Below are positions 45,080 to 54,432 of a DNA stretch of 64,000 nt, one piece after another; the first letter of the stretch is position 1; each line of letters starts with the position of its first letter. A program made the position numbers and the translations under genes. Below the pieces are notes generated by a model that searched no databases, was not told the DNA's origin, and worked only from the letters and a program-made list of their open reading frames with translations. The stretch covers positions 3,224,001-3,288,000 of the forward strand of contig OW818695.1 of assembly GCA_942493345.1 (NCBI GenBank). Direction: 5' to 3'. The DNA comes from GWE2-42-39 sp942493345. Its GTDB lineage: Bacteria > Bacteroidota > Bacteroidia > Bacteroidales > Prolixibacteraceae.

Positions 45080-45115
45080 ATCAATAGTTGATCTGTTACA
45101 GAATCAACTATTGAT
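45080..45115 (+). other. Perfect 13-bp intercistronic stem-loop
   Basis: ATCAATAGTTGAT (45080-45092) is the exact reverse complement of 45103-45115, and the loop itself contains CTG/CAG. No T run follows, so simple termination is unlikely. It lies 17 bp after the stop of the 742-aa gene. It may protect or process the mRNA. Confidence 0.6.
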
Positions 45116-45187
45116 GGTGAAAATATGTACACTTGGTATGTGTATCGACTTTAATAAACTGAGACCAACATTTAAATTTTATAATTC

Positions 45188-46609
45188 ATGAAAAAACTAT
45201 TCAATCTTTTGTTATTGCTGCTGCCCTTACTGAGTCTTGGACAAGCAAAAAAACCAAACATCGTTATCATTCTTGCCGATGATCTCGGGTGGGGTGACGT
45301 GGGATTTCACGGTAGTACCATTAAAACGCCAAATATCGATAAATTGGCTGACGAAGGGGTTGAGCTGACCCGCTATTATACGGCTCCTATTTGCTCTCCG
45401 ACAAGAACCGGCTTAATGACCGGTCGTTATCCCAACCGGGTAGGTATTCGTGAAACAACGATACCGCCGTGGAGCGATTTTGGATTAGACACTTCAGAAC
45501 AATTATTACCCCAGATGCTCGCTGAGGCCGGGTATAAAAATCGGGCAATAATCGGGAAATGGCATTTAGGCCATGCCACATTGCAATACCATCCTATGAG
45601 AAGGGGATTTACTCATTTTTACGGCCACTTAAATGGAGCAATCGATTATTTTACGCATAAAAGAGAAGGCGAGGTTGACTGGCAAAATGATTACGAACCA
45701 TCAAAAGATCAAGGTTATTCAACGAATCTTTTGACGGCTGAAGCAGTGAAGTGCGTTAAACAATACGCGAAAGATTCCGCTCCTTTTATGATGTATGTAG
45801 CATACAATGCACCTCATGGACCATTGCAAGCGACAGAAGAAGATTTAAAACTATATGGCTACGATCCAAATAAACCGAAATATAAATCGAATCCTGATAG
45901 CGAAGATGGTGGCTCTGAAAGAGGACACGGCAATACTGCGAAACAAACTTATGCTGCCATGGTTACCTGTTTGGATCGGGGTGTTGGCGAAATATTGCAG
46001 GCTCTGAAAGATCAGAAAATAGACGAAAACACACTCGTTATTTTCCATAGCGATAACGGTGCTGCCGGAAATGGCGCTGTTGCTTCCAATGGGGGACTGA
46101 CAGGCTACAAGTTTGATGAATGGGAAGGTGGGGTAAAGTCGCCTGCCGTGATTAAATGGCCTGCAGTGGGTTTAGTAGGTGGCAGGCAAATCGATCAGGT
46201 AATGGGATATGTTGATATATTCCCTACGTTAAAAGAAATTGTTGGCGAAAAGTCGGCGTCTGTTAAGCCATTCGATGGAATTAGTATATGGCCGGTGTTA
46301 AGCGGAAAAGCTAAGAAAATTGATCGGGAGTTTTATTTGGGACACGGCGCCATTATTAATGGCGATTGGAAACTAATAATCGATAAGGGCATTCGTAGTA
46401 TGAATATGAATGGCGATGTCCTTTTTAACATTCCACCTGATTTCTCTGAAAAAAATAATTTGATAACGAGCAATCCGGAGATGTATAATAAATTGAAAAA
46501 AGCTGTTGCTTCTTACGACTCGATAAAAGCTCCGAGGGAAATATTAACGAAAGGACCTAAAAATGGATTTATTGCGCCCAAAGACTGGAAAATAACGAAA
46601 GAAAAATAA
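45188..46609 (+). CDS. S1-family sulfatase, CSPTR type
   Basis: This 473-aa sulfatase has a signal peptide to about residue 19, ILADDLGWGDVGFHG at 28-42, and FGly Cys69 in CSPTR followed by TGLMTGRYPNRVGI. GKWHLGH and HSDNGAAG are conserved. The branch resembles arylsulfatase A/N-acetylgalactosamine-6-sulfatase proteins; the sub-branch is inference. The segment IPPWSDFGLDTSEQLLPQML is nearly repeated in the fragment at 21206-21286, so an intact relative once stood there. A hairpin with modest terminator character follows at 46653. Confidence 0.92.
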   Translation: MKKLFNLLLLLLPLLSLGQAKKPNIVIILADDLGWGDVGFHGSTIKTPNIDKLADEGVELTRYYTAPICSPTRTGLMTGRYPNRVGIRETTIPPWSDFGLDTSEQLLPQMLAEAGYKNRAIIGKWHLGHATLQYHPMRRGFTHFYGHLNGAIDYFTHKREGEVDWQNDYEPSKDQGYSTNLLTAEAVKCVKQYAKDSAPFMMYVAYNAPHGPLQATEEDLKLYGYDPNKPKYKSNPDSEDGGSERGHGNTAKQTYAAMVTCLDRGVGEILQALKDQKIDENTLVIFHSDNGAAGNGAVASNGGLTGYKFDEWEGGVKSPAVIKWPAVGLVGGRQIDQVMGYVDIFPTLKEIVGEKSASVKPFDGISIWPVLSGKAKKIDREFYLGHGAIINGDWKLIIDKGIRSMNMNGDVLFNIPPDFSEKNNLITSNPEMYNKLKKAVASYDSIKAPREILTKGPKNGFIAPKDWKITKEK

Positions 46610-46652
46610 TCGAATATTTAAACGCCAATAGTTTATAAAATAAATTACCATC

Positions 46653-46690
46653 ATACCCCCTTACTTTATTCAAGTGGAGGGGGTATTTAT
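46653..46690 (+). terminator. Terminator-like hairpin after the sulfatase
   Basis: ATACCCCCT (46653-46661) pairs perfectly with AGGGGGTAT (46678-46686) around a 16-nt loop, followed by TTATAAAAA. The T run is short, so termination may be partial. Confidence 0.5.
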
Positions 46691-46753
46691 AAAAAGTTCA
46701 GCATATAAATTACGAAACTACATTGAACCATAAATCTTAAATTTTTCATATTG

Positions 46754-47950
46754 ATGAACCGGAATTATATTTCACGATTTCTGATACTTGTAACAACCAT
46801 TTTTTTTATGGGAGGCCGTGCAACAGGCAATCAATCTGTATTTTCTTCCGGCGATACTCCGGTGGTTCGTAAACTGAAAGATGTTGTAATTTACGAAGAT
46901 GAAAAATTCTTTTCGTCATTTCCTTCTGTCATAAAAAAAGGGAATGGAGAGTTGCTTGTCGCTTTTCGCCGGGCGCCGAACCGGCAGATATTTGGAGAAA
47001 GCAGCAACAAACATGTTGATCCGAACAGTTACCTGGTGACAGTCCGCTCTCGTGACGGGGAAACCTGGACGAAGGAGCCAGACCTGTTGTATGCTCACCC
47101 GTTTGGTGGGTCGCAGGATCCCTGCCTCCTGAAATTGCATGACGGTACGCTGCTTTGTGCAAGTTATGGCTGGGCTTTTGTCCGCCCCGATGGAATTTCC
47201 AGGCTCAAAGAACCGTACTCCGAAAACAGTGGTGCCGTATTTTTGGGCGGATATCTGGTGCGGTCTGTCGATGGAGGGAAAACATGGCAAGAGCCTGTGT
47301 ACCCTCCTGCTGTTCCTTCTGAAATTAATTATAATGCCTTGGGAAAGCTCATGCCAGCCTATAACAGGGGGGCGTTATGTGAAGGAAAGAATGGCAAAAT
47401 ATTTTGGGCCGTTGTAACATCCGATTCAAATTCTCCGAAAAAAACGTCTGTTCATCTGCTGGTTTCAGACGACAAGGGACTCAATTGGCAGTATTCAGGG
47501 TTGATTGCAATGGATGAAAAAGCATCATTTAACGAGACTTCGATTTATGAAACTCCGAAGGGTGACCTTGTCGCCTTTTTGCGAACGGCCAATTTGGACG
47601 ATCAGGCTTGTATCGCCCGTTCGGTCGATGGAGGAAAAACGTTTCAGAAATGGCAGAAAATGGGATTTCAGGGACACCCTTTAAATGCCATGCGGATCCC
47701 CGATAACCGGGTATTGCTTACGTACGGATATCGCCATGAACCTTTTGGCATTCGGGCACGGATATTAAATGCAGAGTGCACCGATTTTGAAACGGCCCAG
47801 GAAATCATTCTGCGTGAAGATGGGGGAACCTGGGATTTAGGTTATACATGGCCGGTGCAGTTGGATCGAACCCGGGTATTGGTGGTTTACTATTTTAACA
47901 AAGAAAATGGTACACGATATATTGCTGGTTCTGTACTGAAAATTAAGTAA
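46754..47950 (+). CDS. Asp-box (BNR) six-bladed propeller protein, sialidase superfamily
   Basis: This 398-aa secreted protein (from ATG 46754, one codon after a TTG) has four Asp-box-like motifs: SRDGETW near 99, SVDGGKTW near 172, SDDKGLNW near 238 and SVDGGKTF near 291. They mark the propeller fold of sialidases. However, the RIP motif at the start of true GH33 enzymes is absent (FPSVIKKGNGELLVAF instead), and no sialic-acid genes are nearby. It is therefore more likely an exo-glycosidase or other enzyme on an uncommon sugar. It lies between a sulfatase and a clan-A-like lipoprotein. Confidence 0.75.
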   Translation: MNRNYISRFLILVTTIFFMGGRATGNQSVFSSGDTPVVRKLKDVVIYEDEKFFSSFPSVIKKGNGELLVAFRRAPNRQIFGESSNKHVDPNSYLVTVRSRDGETWTKEPDLLYAHPFGGSQDPCLLKLHDGTLLCASYGWAFVRPDGISRLKEPYSENSGAVFLGGYLVRSVDGGKTWQEPVYPPAVPSEINYNALGKLMPAYNRGALCEGKNGKIFWAVVTSDSNSPKKTSVHLLVSDDKGLNWQYSGLIAMDEKASFNETSIYETPKGDLVAFLRTANLDDQACIARSVDGGKTFQKWQKMGFQGHPLNAMRIPDNRVLLTYGYRHEPFGIRARILNAECTDFETAQEIILREDGGTWDLGYTWPVQLDRTRVLVVYYFNKENGTRYIAGSVLKIK

Positions 47951-48000
47951 CTTCCGTTTATTGAAATTTGGTGTACAAAGCGATTAAAATGATACAGTAA

Positions 48001-49203
48001 ATGAAGAAAATGAAAAGTGTCATTGGTTTGTTATGTTTCATCGCTTTAATATTATCCTGTTCCGGAAATGGAACAATCGCAGGAGATAATCCAGAACAAG
48101 ATATATTAAAGGATACGGTTGACCTTTCTGGCTGGTCAACAGCGTTGGGGGTAAACTACAATGAACAGTTGCAGTTTATTGACTTTAACGATCTGAAACG
48201 GACCGAGACCACCTGGGTACGTGGCTTTATTGACTTTTTTCAGTTGTACGATAAACCTGCCAGCCTCCATACTGATGAAAAGGTAACAAATTACTTGGCG
48301 CTTAAAGATCATGGTTATAAAACTATTTTAAACATCAAATGGAATTTTAAGGGACGTGAAGAATCACTTTCTGCCGGAAATAGCATAGAAACGAAAGCAT
48401 ATTTGGATTTTTTAAACCAACTACTGGAAAAAGTGTGGTACAAAACCGATATGCTGGTCATCGGGAACGAACCGTTTATCGAAACTCTGATCGAAGAAAG
48501 AGATCAGCGTTTGGTCGATTTTTATACCACGATTGCCCGGGCTGTTGAGAAGTTTCGCGATCATCATCCCAATCATTTTGTTCCGATTTTTATAGGAGCT
48601 TTTAACAACTTACACGATCTGGCATGGAGGACCGAAACTGTTGATCAGTTGCTGAATTTTGCAAAAAGCGAACTGGGCATTGCAGGGGTCGATCTGCATG
48701 TTCATCATGCCGAAATGGATCAGATGGATGCTGCCCTCAAGTTTGTAAGTAGCCGAATCCGTGATAACCAGAAGATATTGGTAACTGAATTTTCGCTGAT
48801 GAAGTATTGGAAGATACAGCTTGACGATGTCATCTCTGAACCTTTCTCTATTCAGTATAAATACAATGCATCGATGAAAAATTATCAGTACATCGATTTT
48901 GCGTTGAAAAATCCACGACCAGCTACAGAGTGGTTTGATTTTCTTCAAAAAAGCACCTGGTTCGAATTGCATAAGCACTATTTGGAACATGCTTATAATC
49001 TGATGACAGGTGAGCCAAAATTTCTTATGGCGACGTATGCCATCAGACAAAGTTTTCCGCTCAATCAGGATTTTACAGTTGGTACCGATCCCTGGGTATT
49101 AAATGGCTTGTTCGCCAATCGAACAGTCGAAATCGATCCTCTGTCCGGCCATAATCAGCTCAACTATTCGTTTATTGATGATTTTATTTTTATTCAGAAA
49201 TAA
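48001..49203 (+). CDS. Lipoprotein with clan GH-A-like TIM barrel, unassigned family
   Basis: This 400-aa lipoprotein has lipidated Cys20 (LILSCSGNG). After it come TIM-barrel-like strands: TTWVRGFIDFFQLYD, GYKTILNIKWNFKG, DMLVIGNEPF and ILVTEFSLMKYW. In clan GH-A an Asn-Glu pair at the end of strand 4 supplies the acid/base and a Glu at the end of strand 7 the nucleophile. Here Asn-Glu157 (GNEPF) and Glu263 (VTEFS), 106 residues apart, fit that pattern. HVHH near 230 lies between them. The overall sequence does not match a GH family that I can name. It is the last enzyme before import module 2 and could be the missing endo-acting or debranching activity. Confidence 0.65.
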   Translation: MKKMKSVIGLLCFIALILSCSGNGTIAGDNPEQDILKDTVDLSGWSTALGVNYNEQLQFIDFNDLKRTETTWVRGFIDFFQLYDKPASLHTDEKVTNYLALKDHGYKTILNIKWNFKGREESLSAGNSIETKAYLDFLNQLLEKVWYKTDMLVIGNEPFIETLIEERDQRLVDFYTTIARAVEKFRDHHPNHFVPIFIGAFNNLHDLAWRTETVDQLLNFAKSELGIAGVDLHVHHAEMDQMDAALKFVSSRIRDNQKILVTEFSLMKYWKIQLDDVISEPFSIQYKYNASMKNYQYIDFALKNPRPATEWFDFLQKSTWFELHKHYLEHAYNLMTGEPKFLMATYAIRQSFPLNQDFTVGTDPWVLNGLFANRTVEIDPLSGHNQLNYSFIDDFIFIQK

Positions 49204-49346
49204 AAAATCGATTAAATATTGTTGTGTGGTAATGCAACCCATTATCTTATCTTTCGCTTCTTCACATACATTTCTGACTTTAATCATAACGGAAAGATCC
49301 CGGAATTTCACTCTTTTTTTTAAGAATGGATAACTGTTCGGACGAA

Positions 49347-49415
49347 TGTTCTTCTGATAGCATTTTTGTTCGTTGTGCCAATTTTTATTCTAAAATGTCA
49401 AATTTTTAGAACAAT
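49347..49415 (+). promoter_or_regulatory. Candidate HTCS operator, copy C
   Basis: The left half (49347-49371) is TGTTC, TTC, then TGATAGCATTTTTGTTC. The right half AATTTTTAGAACAAT ends at 49415, with GAACAAT starting 62 bp after the left half starts. The flank GGACGAA is shared with copy B. It lies 86 bp before the SusC ATG. Confidence 0.7.
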
Positions 49416-49463
49416 AATCCCGCAGGTTGAATAACAGTCCTGTTTTAAGTGCATAGAATGTCC

Positions 49464-49471
49464 TAATTTTG
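49464..49471 (+). promoter_or_regulatory. Bacteroidota -7 promoter element of import module 2
   Basis: TAATTTTG is an exact TAnnTTTG match, 49 bp after the right half of operator C, and would start transcription about 25 bp before the SusC ATG at 49501. Confidence 0.55.
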
Positions 49472-49500
49472 ATAATGTGTATAATCCTAAATCTTCAGTT

Positions 49501-52500
49501 ATGAGAAAAAATCTGATTATTTTATTATTGTTTTTTTCCTACTTCGTATCCTACGGACAATCTCATCCGGGGTCTGTTTCTGGAACAATAACGGATTCTG
49601 ATGAGGTGGTACCTGGAACGACGGTTGTTTTGAAAGGGACAACCAATGGAACCATAAGTGACATGAATGGTTTCTATTCATTAAAAAATGTAAAAGCTAC
49701 AGATGTAATTGTTTTCAGTTTTATCGGGTATAAAACCCAGGAAATCGCAGTTGGAAACAAAACAGTTATTAATGTAGTAATGGTTTCCAACGATGTGACC
49801 ATGCAGGAAGTCGTAGTGGTTGGTTACGGAGTACAAAAGAAAGAAAGTTCGGTGGCTGCTATTTCCCAAATCGAAGGAGAAATGCTTAAAAAGGCCAGCA
49901 CTGTTTCTCTTTCTAACGCATTGACGGGGCAGGTTCCGGGGGTATTTACCGTGCAAACCGACGGTGAACCCGGTAGTGATGCTGCGAATGTATTTATCCG
50001 CGGTAAATCCTCGTGGGTAAGCAATAACCCCCTTGTACTGGTCGATGGTGTTGAAGGAAATTTTAACGACATTGATCCGAACGAGGTCGAAACCCTTTCA
50101 GTATTAAAGGATGCGTCGGCTACAGCCGTTTTTGGGGTAAAGGGAGCTAACGGAGTTATCCTGATTACAACGAAAAGAGGTAAGGAAGGTGGAATCAAGC
50201 TGACATTTAATTCTGAATTTGGGTTAAAGAACCCTTTGCTTCGCCGTAACATGTACGATAGTTATGCTACTGCATTAATTATGAACGAAGCGTACAAAAA
50301 TGATGGAAGTTGGAACCTTCTTCTGTCAGATGAAATCTTGGAGAACTACCGCACTCAGAACATGCCTTACCTGTATCCAAATACAGATTGGGAAGAACTT
50401 TGCGTGAAAGATTTTGGGATTACCCAGAAACAAAACATAAGTATTTCCGGGGGTTCGAAACACGCACGGATTTATGCTTCATTTTCGTACACCTATGATG
50501 GTGACATTTTAAAGACTGTAAAGCAACCGGAATATGATCCGGCCTATAAATACAATCGGTACAATTATCGTGTAAATGCCGATTTTGATATTACCCCCAG
50601 CACTTTATTATCGATGAATGCAGGCGGTTATGTCGGGATTAAAAATCAGCCAAACGAATCGGGAGCAATCAGAACCTATCGACCAATTTTTATGTTAGGT
50701 CCGATGGTGATTCCGAATGAATACCCCGATTGGATATTGGAACAATATCCCGACCCGGCTCATCCCGAAGAAACAGGAGTACGTCCAGCCAGCACTGGGG
50801 TTATTAATGCCAATAACCCATACAATGCCATTAATTACAGCGGATTCAAACAAACTAAATCGACCGGTCTTGTAACAGCATTTGTATTGAAGCAAAAACT
50901 CGATTTTATCACTAAAGGACTTTCAGTTCAGGGAAAAGTAGCCTTTAATCATGATGAAGCCTATGTAAAAGCATTTAATTACGACAAAGTAGCCTACCGT
51001 TTATTAACCGATGGTACCTGGGTCAGATACAAAGGTCGCGATAATACAGACGGCGAAGGTACTGAATTGCCCATTATTCCTGGCAGCGAAGACATTCAGG
51101 ACGTTGATAATAATCCTTTCCGGAGTTGGTATTATGAAGCGTCTGTAAGTTATGCTCGAACTTTCAAAGACCACAATGTGTCGGCTTTGTTCCTCGGACA
51201 AAGGCGTACATGGCAGGATGATGTAGATTTTCCGCACTTTGAGGAAGGTATTGTTGGTCGTATTACGTATGACTACAAATCTAAATACATGGTAGAGATA
51301 AACCTCGGGTTGAACGGGTCCGAGCAGTTTGCACCAAAAAACAGGTATGGTTTTTTCCCGTCGTATGCTTTTGGATGGAACCTTCATCAGGAGAAATTTA
51401 TGGAAAAACTGCAACCCTGGATTTCAAGGGCCAAACTCAAGTACTCGTATGGTGAAGTCGGTAGCGATAATGCAGGAGGCCAGCGCTGGCTTTACACTTC
51501 AACCTATTCAAACGGTACTACCAACCAGGATGAATACAAACCAGGAACTGCCGATAACCCGGGGACCAGCATTACTCCAATAGTAGAAGGAGCCGTGGCC
51601 AATGAAAATGCGACTTGGGAAAGGGCGAAAAAGAAAGACTTTGGTGTTGAGCTGGGTTTTCTGAAGAATAATAAGTTCATGTTGACGATGGACTTCTTCA
51701 AGGAAAATCGCGACCATATCCTGCTCAGCCGCCTATCTGTTCCCGATTGGTTTGGCGTGAGCGCAAAGCAGCAGAACTTGGGTGCTACAGAGACAAAAGG
51801 TTATGAAATAGAACTGAAATATAACGGAGGAAGACGTGACGGTTTACTGTACTGGCTCAAAGGAGGTGTCAGCTTCAGTGATAACCGGATTATTTTCAGG
51901 GACGAACCTTATTACAAACCAGAATACCAGAAAATGGCAGGTCAACGGATCGATCAGCTGTTTGGATATGTATCCAGCGGTTATATCGACAATGTTGACC
52001 AGAGGGCAACCCAGCCACGTTACGGAAGTGGTATCGTTGGGCTTGGGGACGTAACCTACATCGATTTCAACGGAGATGGAACTATTGATACCAACGATCA
52101 GGTGCCAATGGGGTATGCAGGTACTTATCCTTTGTATTTTTTTAGTTTCTCGGGCGGTCTGAGCTGGAAGAACTTTGATCTTGATTTTACATTCCAGGGG
52201 GCAACGAAAACTTCGAGAAATATGGTGGATGCATTCCTTTGGCCTTTGCACCGTTTGGCAAACCAATATTTCGATTACCAAAGCGATTATTGGACGCCCG
52301 ACAACATGGACACCCGGTATCCGGCTCTGCACATGGATGCCAATCGTGCCCAGAACAATATTACCGACGGTACTGTAACTTCAACCAGTTTGTTTGAAGC
52401 ATCGTACATCCGTTTAAAAACAGCACAGATAGGTTATAACATACCTAAAGATATTATCGGAAAATACAAGGTTGATCAGTGCCGGGTATACCTGCAGGGG

Positions 52501-52635
52501 AACAACTTGTTAACTTGGTCGCCAGATTATCCGATTGGCGACCCGGAAGGTACTGATGCAGGAAACGGGAACCTGACTTATGGGTATTATCCATTGATCC
52601 GAAGGTTTACCTTTGGTTTGCAAGTAACATTTTAA
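49501..52635 (+). CDS. SusC-like TonB-dependent transporter
   Basis: This 1044-aa protein counts from ATG 49501; the frame opens at 49477 with TTG. The signal peptide ends near VSYGQ. A carboxypeptidase-regulatory-like domain (SGTITDSDEVVPGTTVV) covers about 25-100, followed by the TonB-box region EVVVVGYGVQKKESS. The plug has ALTGQVPGVFTVQTDGEPGSD, LVDGVEGNF and FGVKGANGVILITTKRG. It ends with LQVTF. It is the first gene of import module 2, directly behind operator C, and pairs with the SusD 20 bp downstream. Confidence 0.96.
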   Translation: MRKNLIILLLFFSYFVSYGQSHPGSVSGTITDSDEVVPGTTVVLKGTTNGTISDMNGFYSLKNVKATDVIVFSFIGYKTQEIAVGNKTVINVVMVSNDVTMQEVVVVGYGVQKKESSVAAISQIEGEMLKKASTVSLSNALTGQVPGVFTVQTDGEPGSDAANVFIRGKSSWVSNNPLVLVDGVEGNFNDIDPNEVETLSVLKDASATAVFGVKGANGVILITTKRGKEGGIKLTFNSEFGLKNPLLRRNMYDSYATALIMNEAYKNDGSWNLLLSDEILENYRTQNMPYLYPNTDWEELCVKDFGITQKQNISISGGSKHARIYASFSYTYDGDILKTVKQPEYDPAYKYNRYNYRVNADFDITPSTLLSMNAGGYVGIKNQPNESGAIRTYRPIFMLGPMVIPNEYPDWILEQYPDPAHPEETGVRPASTGVINANNPYNAINYSGFKQTKSTGLVTAFVLKQKLDFITKGLSVQGKVAFNHDEAYVKAFNYDKVAYRLLTDGTWVRYKGRDNTDGEGTELPIIPGSEDIQDVDNNPFRSWYYEASVSYARTFKDHNVSALFLGQRRTWQDDVDFPHFEEGIVGRITYDYKSKYMVEINLGLNGSEQFAPKNRYGFFPSYAFGWNLHQEKFMEKLQPWISRAKLKYSYGEVGSDNAGGQRWLYTSTYSNGTTNQDEYKPGTADNPGTSITPIVEGAVANENATWERAKKKDFGVELGFLKNNKFMLTMDFFKENRDHILLSRLSVPDWFGVSAKQQNLGATETKGYEIELKYNGGRRDGLLYWLKGGVSFSDNRIIFRDEPYYKPEYQKMAGQRIDQLFGYVSSGYIDNVDQRATQPRYGSGIVGLGDVTYIDFNGDGTIDTNDQVPMGYAGTYPLYFFSFSGGLSWKNFDLDFTFQGATKTSRNMVDAFLWPLHRLANQYFDYQSDYWTPDNMDTRYPALHMDANRAQNNITDGTVTSTSLFEASYIRLKTAQIGYNIPKDIIGKYKVDQCRVYLQGNNLLTWSPDYPIGDPEGTDAGNGNLTYGYYPLIRRFTFGLQVTF

Positions 52636-52655
52636 TCATTACTAATTTGTAGATT

Positions 52656-54404
52656 ATGAAAATATGTATCATACCAATTATCGTTATACTGGGGATATTT
52701 TTTACCTCTTGTGAAAGCGATTATCTGGATAAGATGGCAGAATCCGATGGATACGACTTTGATGATGTTTTTCTGGATTCCGTGAATTTCAAAAACTTCA
52801 ACGATAAGTTAATTGTAACGCCATTATTGAAACGCCACAGAAACGATACCCGTCCATTGGGCGATTTTGATGATGTGTCCGACAACTCAGTATCAGGGCC
52901 TGACTGGTCTGGTGTCCCTTCTTTACTGGCGGCAACCGGAGATTTTTATGGAATAAGGAACGCCGATGCGGCAGTAATGTGCAACAATGCAACTTGGTCG
53001 AGAATATGGGCAGAGGTACGTATAGCAAATATATGTATCCGAAATATTGATCTGTATACAGGAAGTGAAAAATCGAAAAACCGGATACTGGGAACCAGTT
53101 ATTTTTTCAGAGGTTACAGCTATTTTGAGCTAACCCGGCGCTGGGGAGGGATGCCTTATTTTTACAGAACTCTTGCTGCAGATGAAAACATGGACGTACC
53201 GCGGTTGTCGTATCAGGAAACTATGCTTCTGGCTGCTGCCGATCTTGACAGCGCTGCCATGTACCTTGAACCGGTTATTGCAGAAAGTGATTGGGGACGT
53301 CCGACACAGATAGCAGCATTGGCATACAAAGCGAAAGCATTGGTTTATGCAGCAAGCGAGTTTGCTGCCATACAGGCAGGTGCTAAAACTGATTTATGGG
53401 ATGATGCTGCCCTCGCTGCCGACAATGCACTCAAAGTAGCTGAAGCAAACGGTTATGGGCTGGCAACGATTGACAAGTATTATTACATATTCAAGGATAA
53501 CGAAGAAGAAGTTTATACAAAAGAAATATTATACGGCAGGCGCTATCAGCACGATTGGGGATCCAATTCCTACAAACAGCGTTATCGTCCGCCGGGCCAG
53601 CTTTCAGGTCAATATGCAACGGCGCCCAACCAAACATTGGTCGATTGTTTTGAAATGAAGTCGACCGGTTTACCGATTAGTGATCCGGCGTCAGGTTATA
53701 ATCTTCAGGATCCTTATGCAGGCAGAGATCCACGCTTTGCAGAATCAATTATCTGTAACCAACAAAAAGTGATGGGCAAAACAATGCAAATCTACGACAA
53801 GGACGAGACCAAAATCCCTGCAACGCTGGGGTCTACCGATTTAGTATATTCTGCAGGTCAGGTAACTATGGGTTATACCAAAACCGGCTACTATAACAAC
53901 AAATGGATGGGTAATACGTTCAACGCCGGCCTTGACATGCATTATCCGGAGATAAGGATGTCGGAGGTTTACCTGTTGTTTGCTGAAGCAGCCAACGAGG
54001 CATGGAGTTCACCAACACAACGAAATTCATCTTGCAAGTATTCAGCAGAGGAGGCTGTAAATAAGGTAAGGGCCCGGGCTTTAATGCCGAATGTAGCTTC
54101 CAAGTTTCTGACCAAAGATGCTTTTAGGGGAAGGGTTCGAAACGAACGACGTGTAGAGCTTTGTTTCGAAGATAACCGTTTATTCGATATCCGTAGGTGG
54201 CATATTGCACATCTTCCTGAAAATAGGGATATATGGAAAATGGAAATTGTAAAAGTGGCAAAGAATACAACGTACCCAACCGGGTTCAGGTATACCACCA
54301 GACTCTATAAACAAAGGGTTTTTGAAGAAAAACATTACCTGTTTGTAATCAAACTTGATGACACCAACATTGGGCCGAATTTTAAACAAAACCCGGGGTG
54401 GTGA
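52656..54404 (+). CDS. SusD-like surface glycan-binding lipoprotein
   Basis: This 582-aa lipoprotein has lipidated Cys19 in FFTSC followed by ESDYLD. SusD features are SYFFRGYSYFELTRRWGGMPY, RRVELCFEDNRLFDIRRWH and the final QNPGW. The C-terminal strand segment TRLYKQRVFEEKHYL is typical of the type that positions the lid over SusC. It partners the SusC ending 20 bp upstream. Confidence 0.95.
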   Translation: MKICIIPIIVILGIFFTSCESDYLDKMAESDGYDFDDVFLDSVNFKNFNDKLIVTPLLKRHRNDTRPLGDFDDVSDNSVSGPDWSGVPSLLAATGDFYGIRNADAAVMCNNATWSRIWAEVRIANICIRNIDLYTGSEKSKNRILGTSYFFRGYSYFELTRRWGGMPYFYRTLAADENMDVPRLSYQETMLLAAADLDSAAMYLEPVIAESDWGRPTQIAALAYKAKALVYAASEFAAIQAGAKTDLWDDAALAADNALKVAEANGYGLATIDKYYYIFKDNEEEVYTKEILYGRRYQHDWGSNSYKQRYRPPGQLSGQYATAPNQTLVDCFEMKSTGLPISDPASGYNLQDPYAGRDPRFAESIICNQQKVMGKTMQIYDKDETKIPATLGSTDLVYSAGQVTMGYTKTGYYNNKWMGNTFNAGLDMHYPEIRMSEVYLLFAEAANEAWSSPTQRNSSCKYSAEEAVNKVRARALMPNVASKFLTKDAFRGRVRNERRVELCFEDNRLFDIRRWHIAHLPENRDIWKMEIVKVAKNTTYPTGFRYTTRLYKQRVFEEKHYLFVIKLDDTNIGPNFKQNPGW

Positions 54405-54432
54405 TTTTCTTAACCATACAAAAAAAACAGAT

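Noticed and set aside
46754..47950. Calling this gene a sialidase (nanH)
   Set aside because: The RIP motif is missing and there is no sialic-acid context. Asp boxes alone define only the fold.
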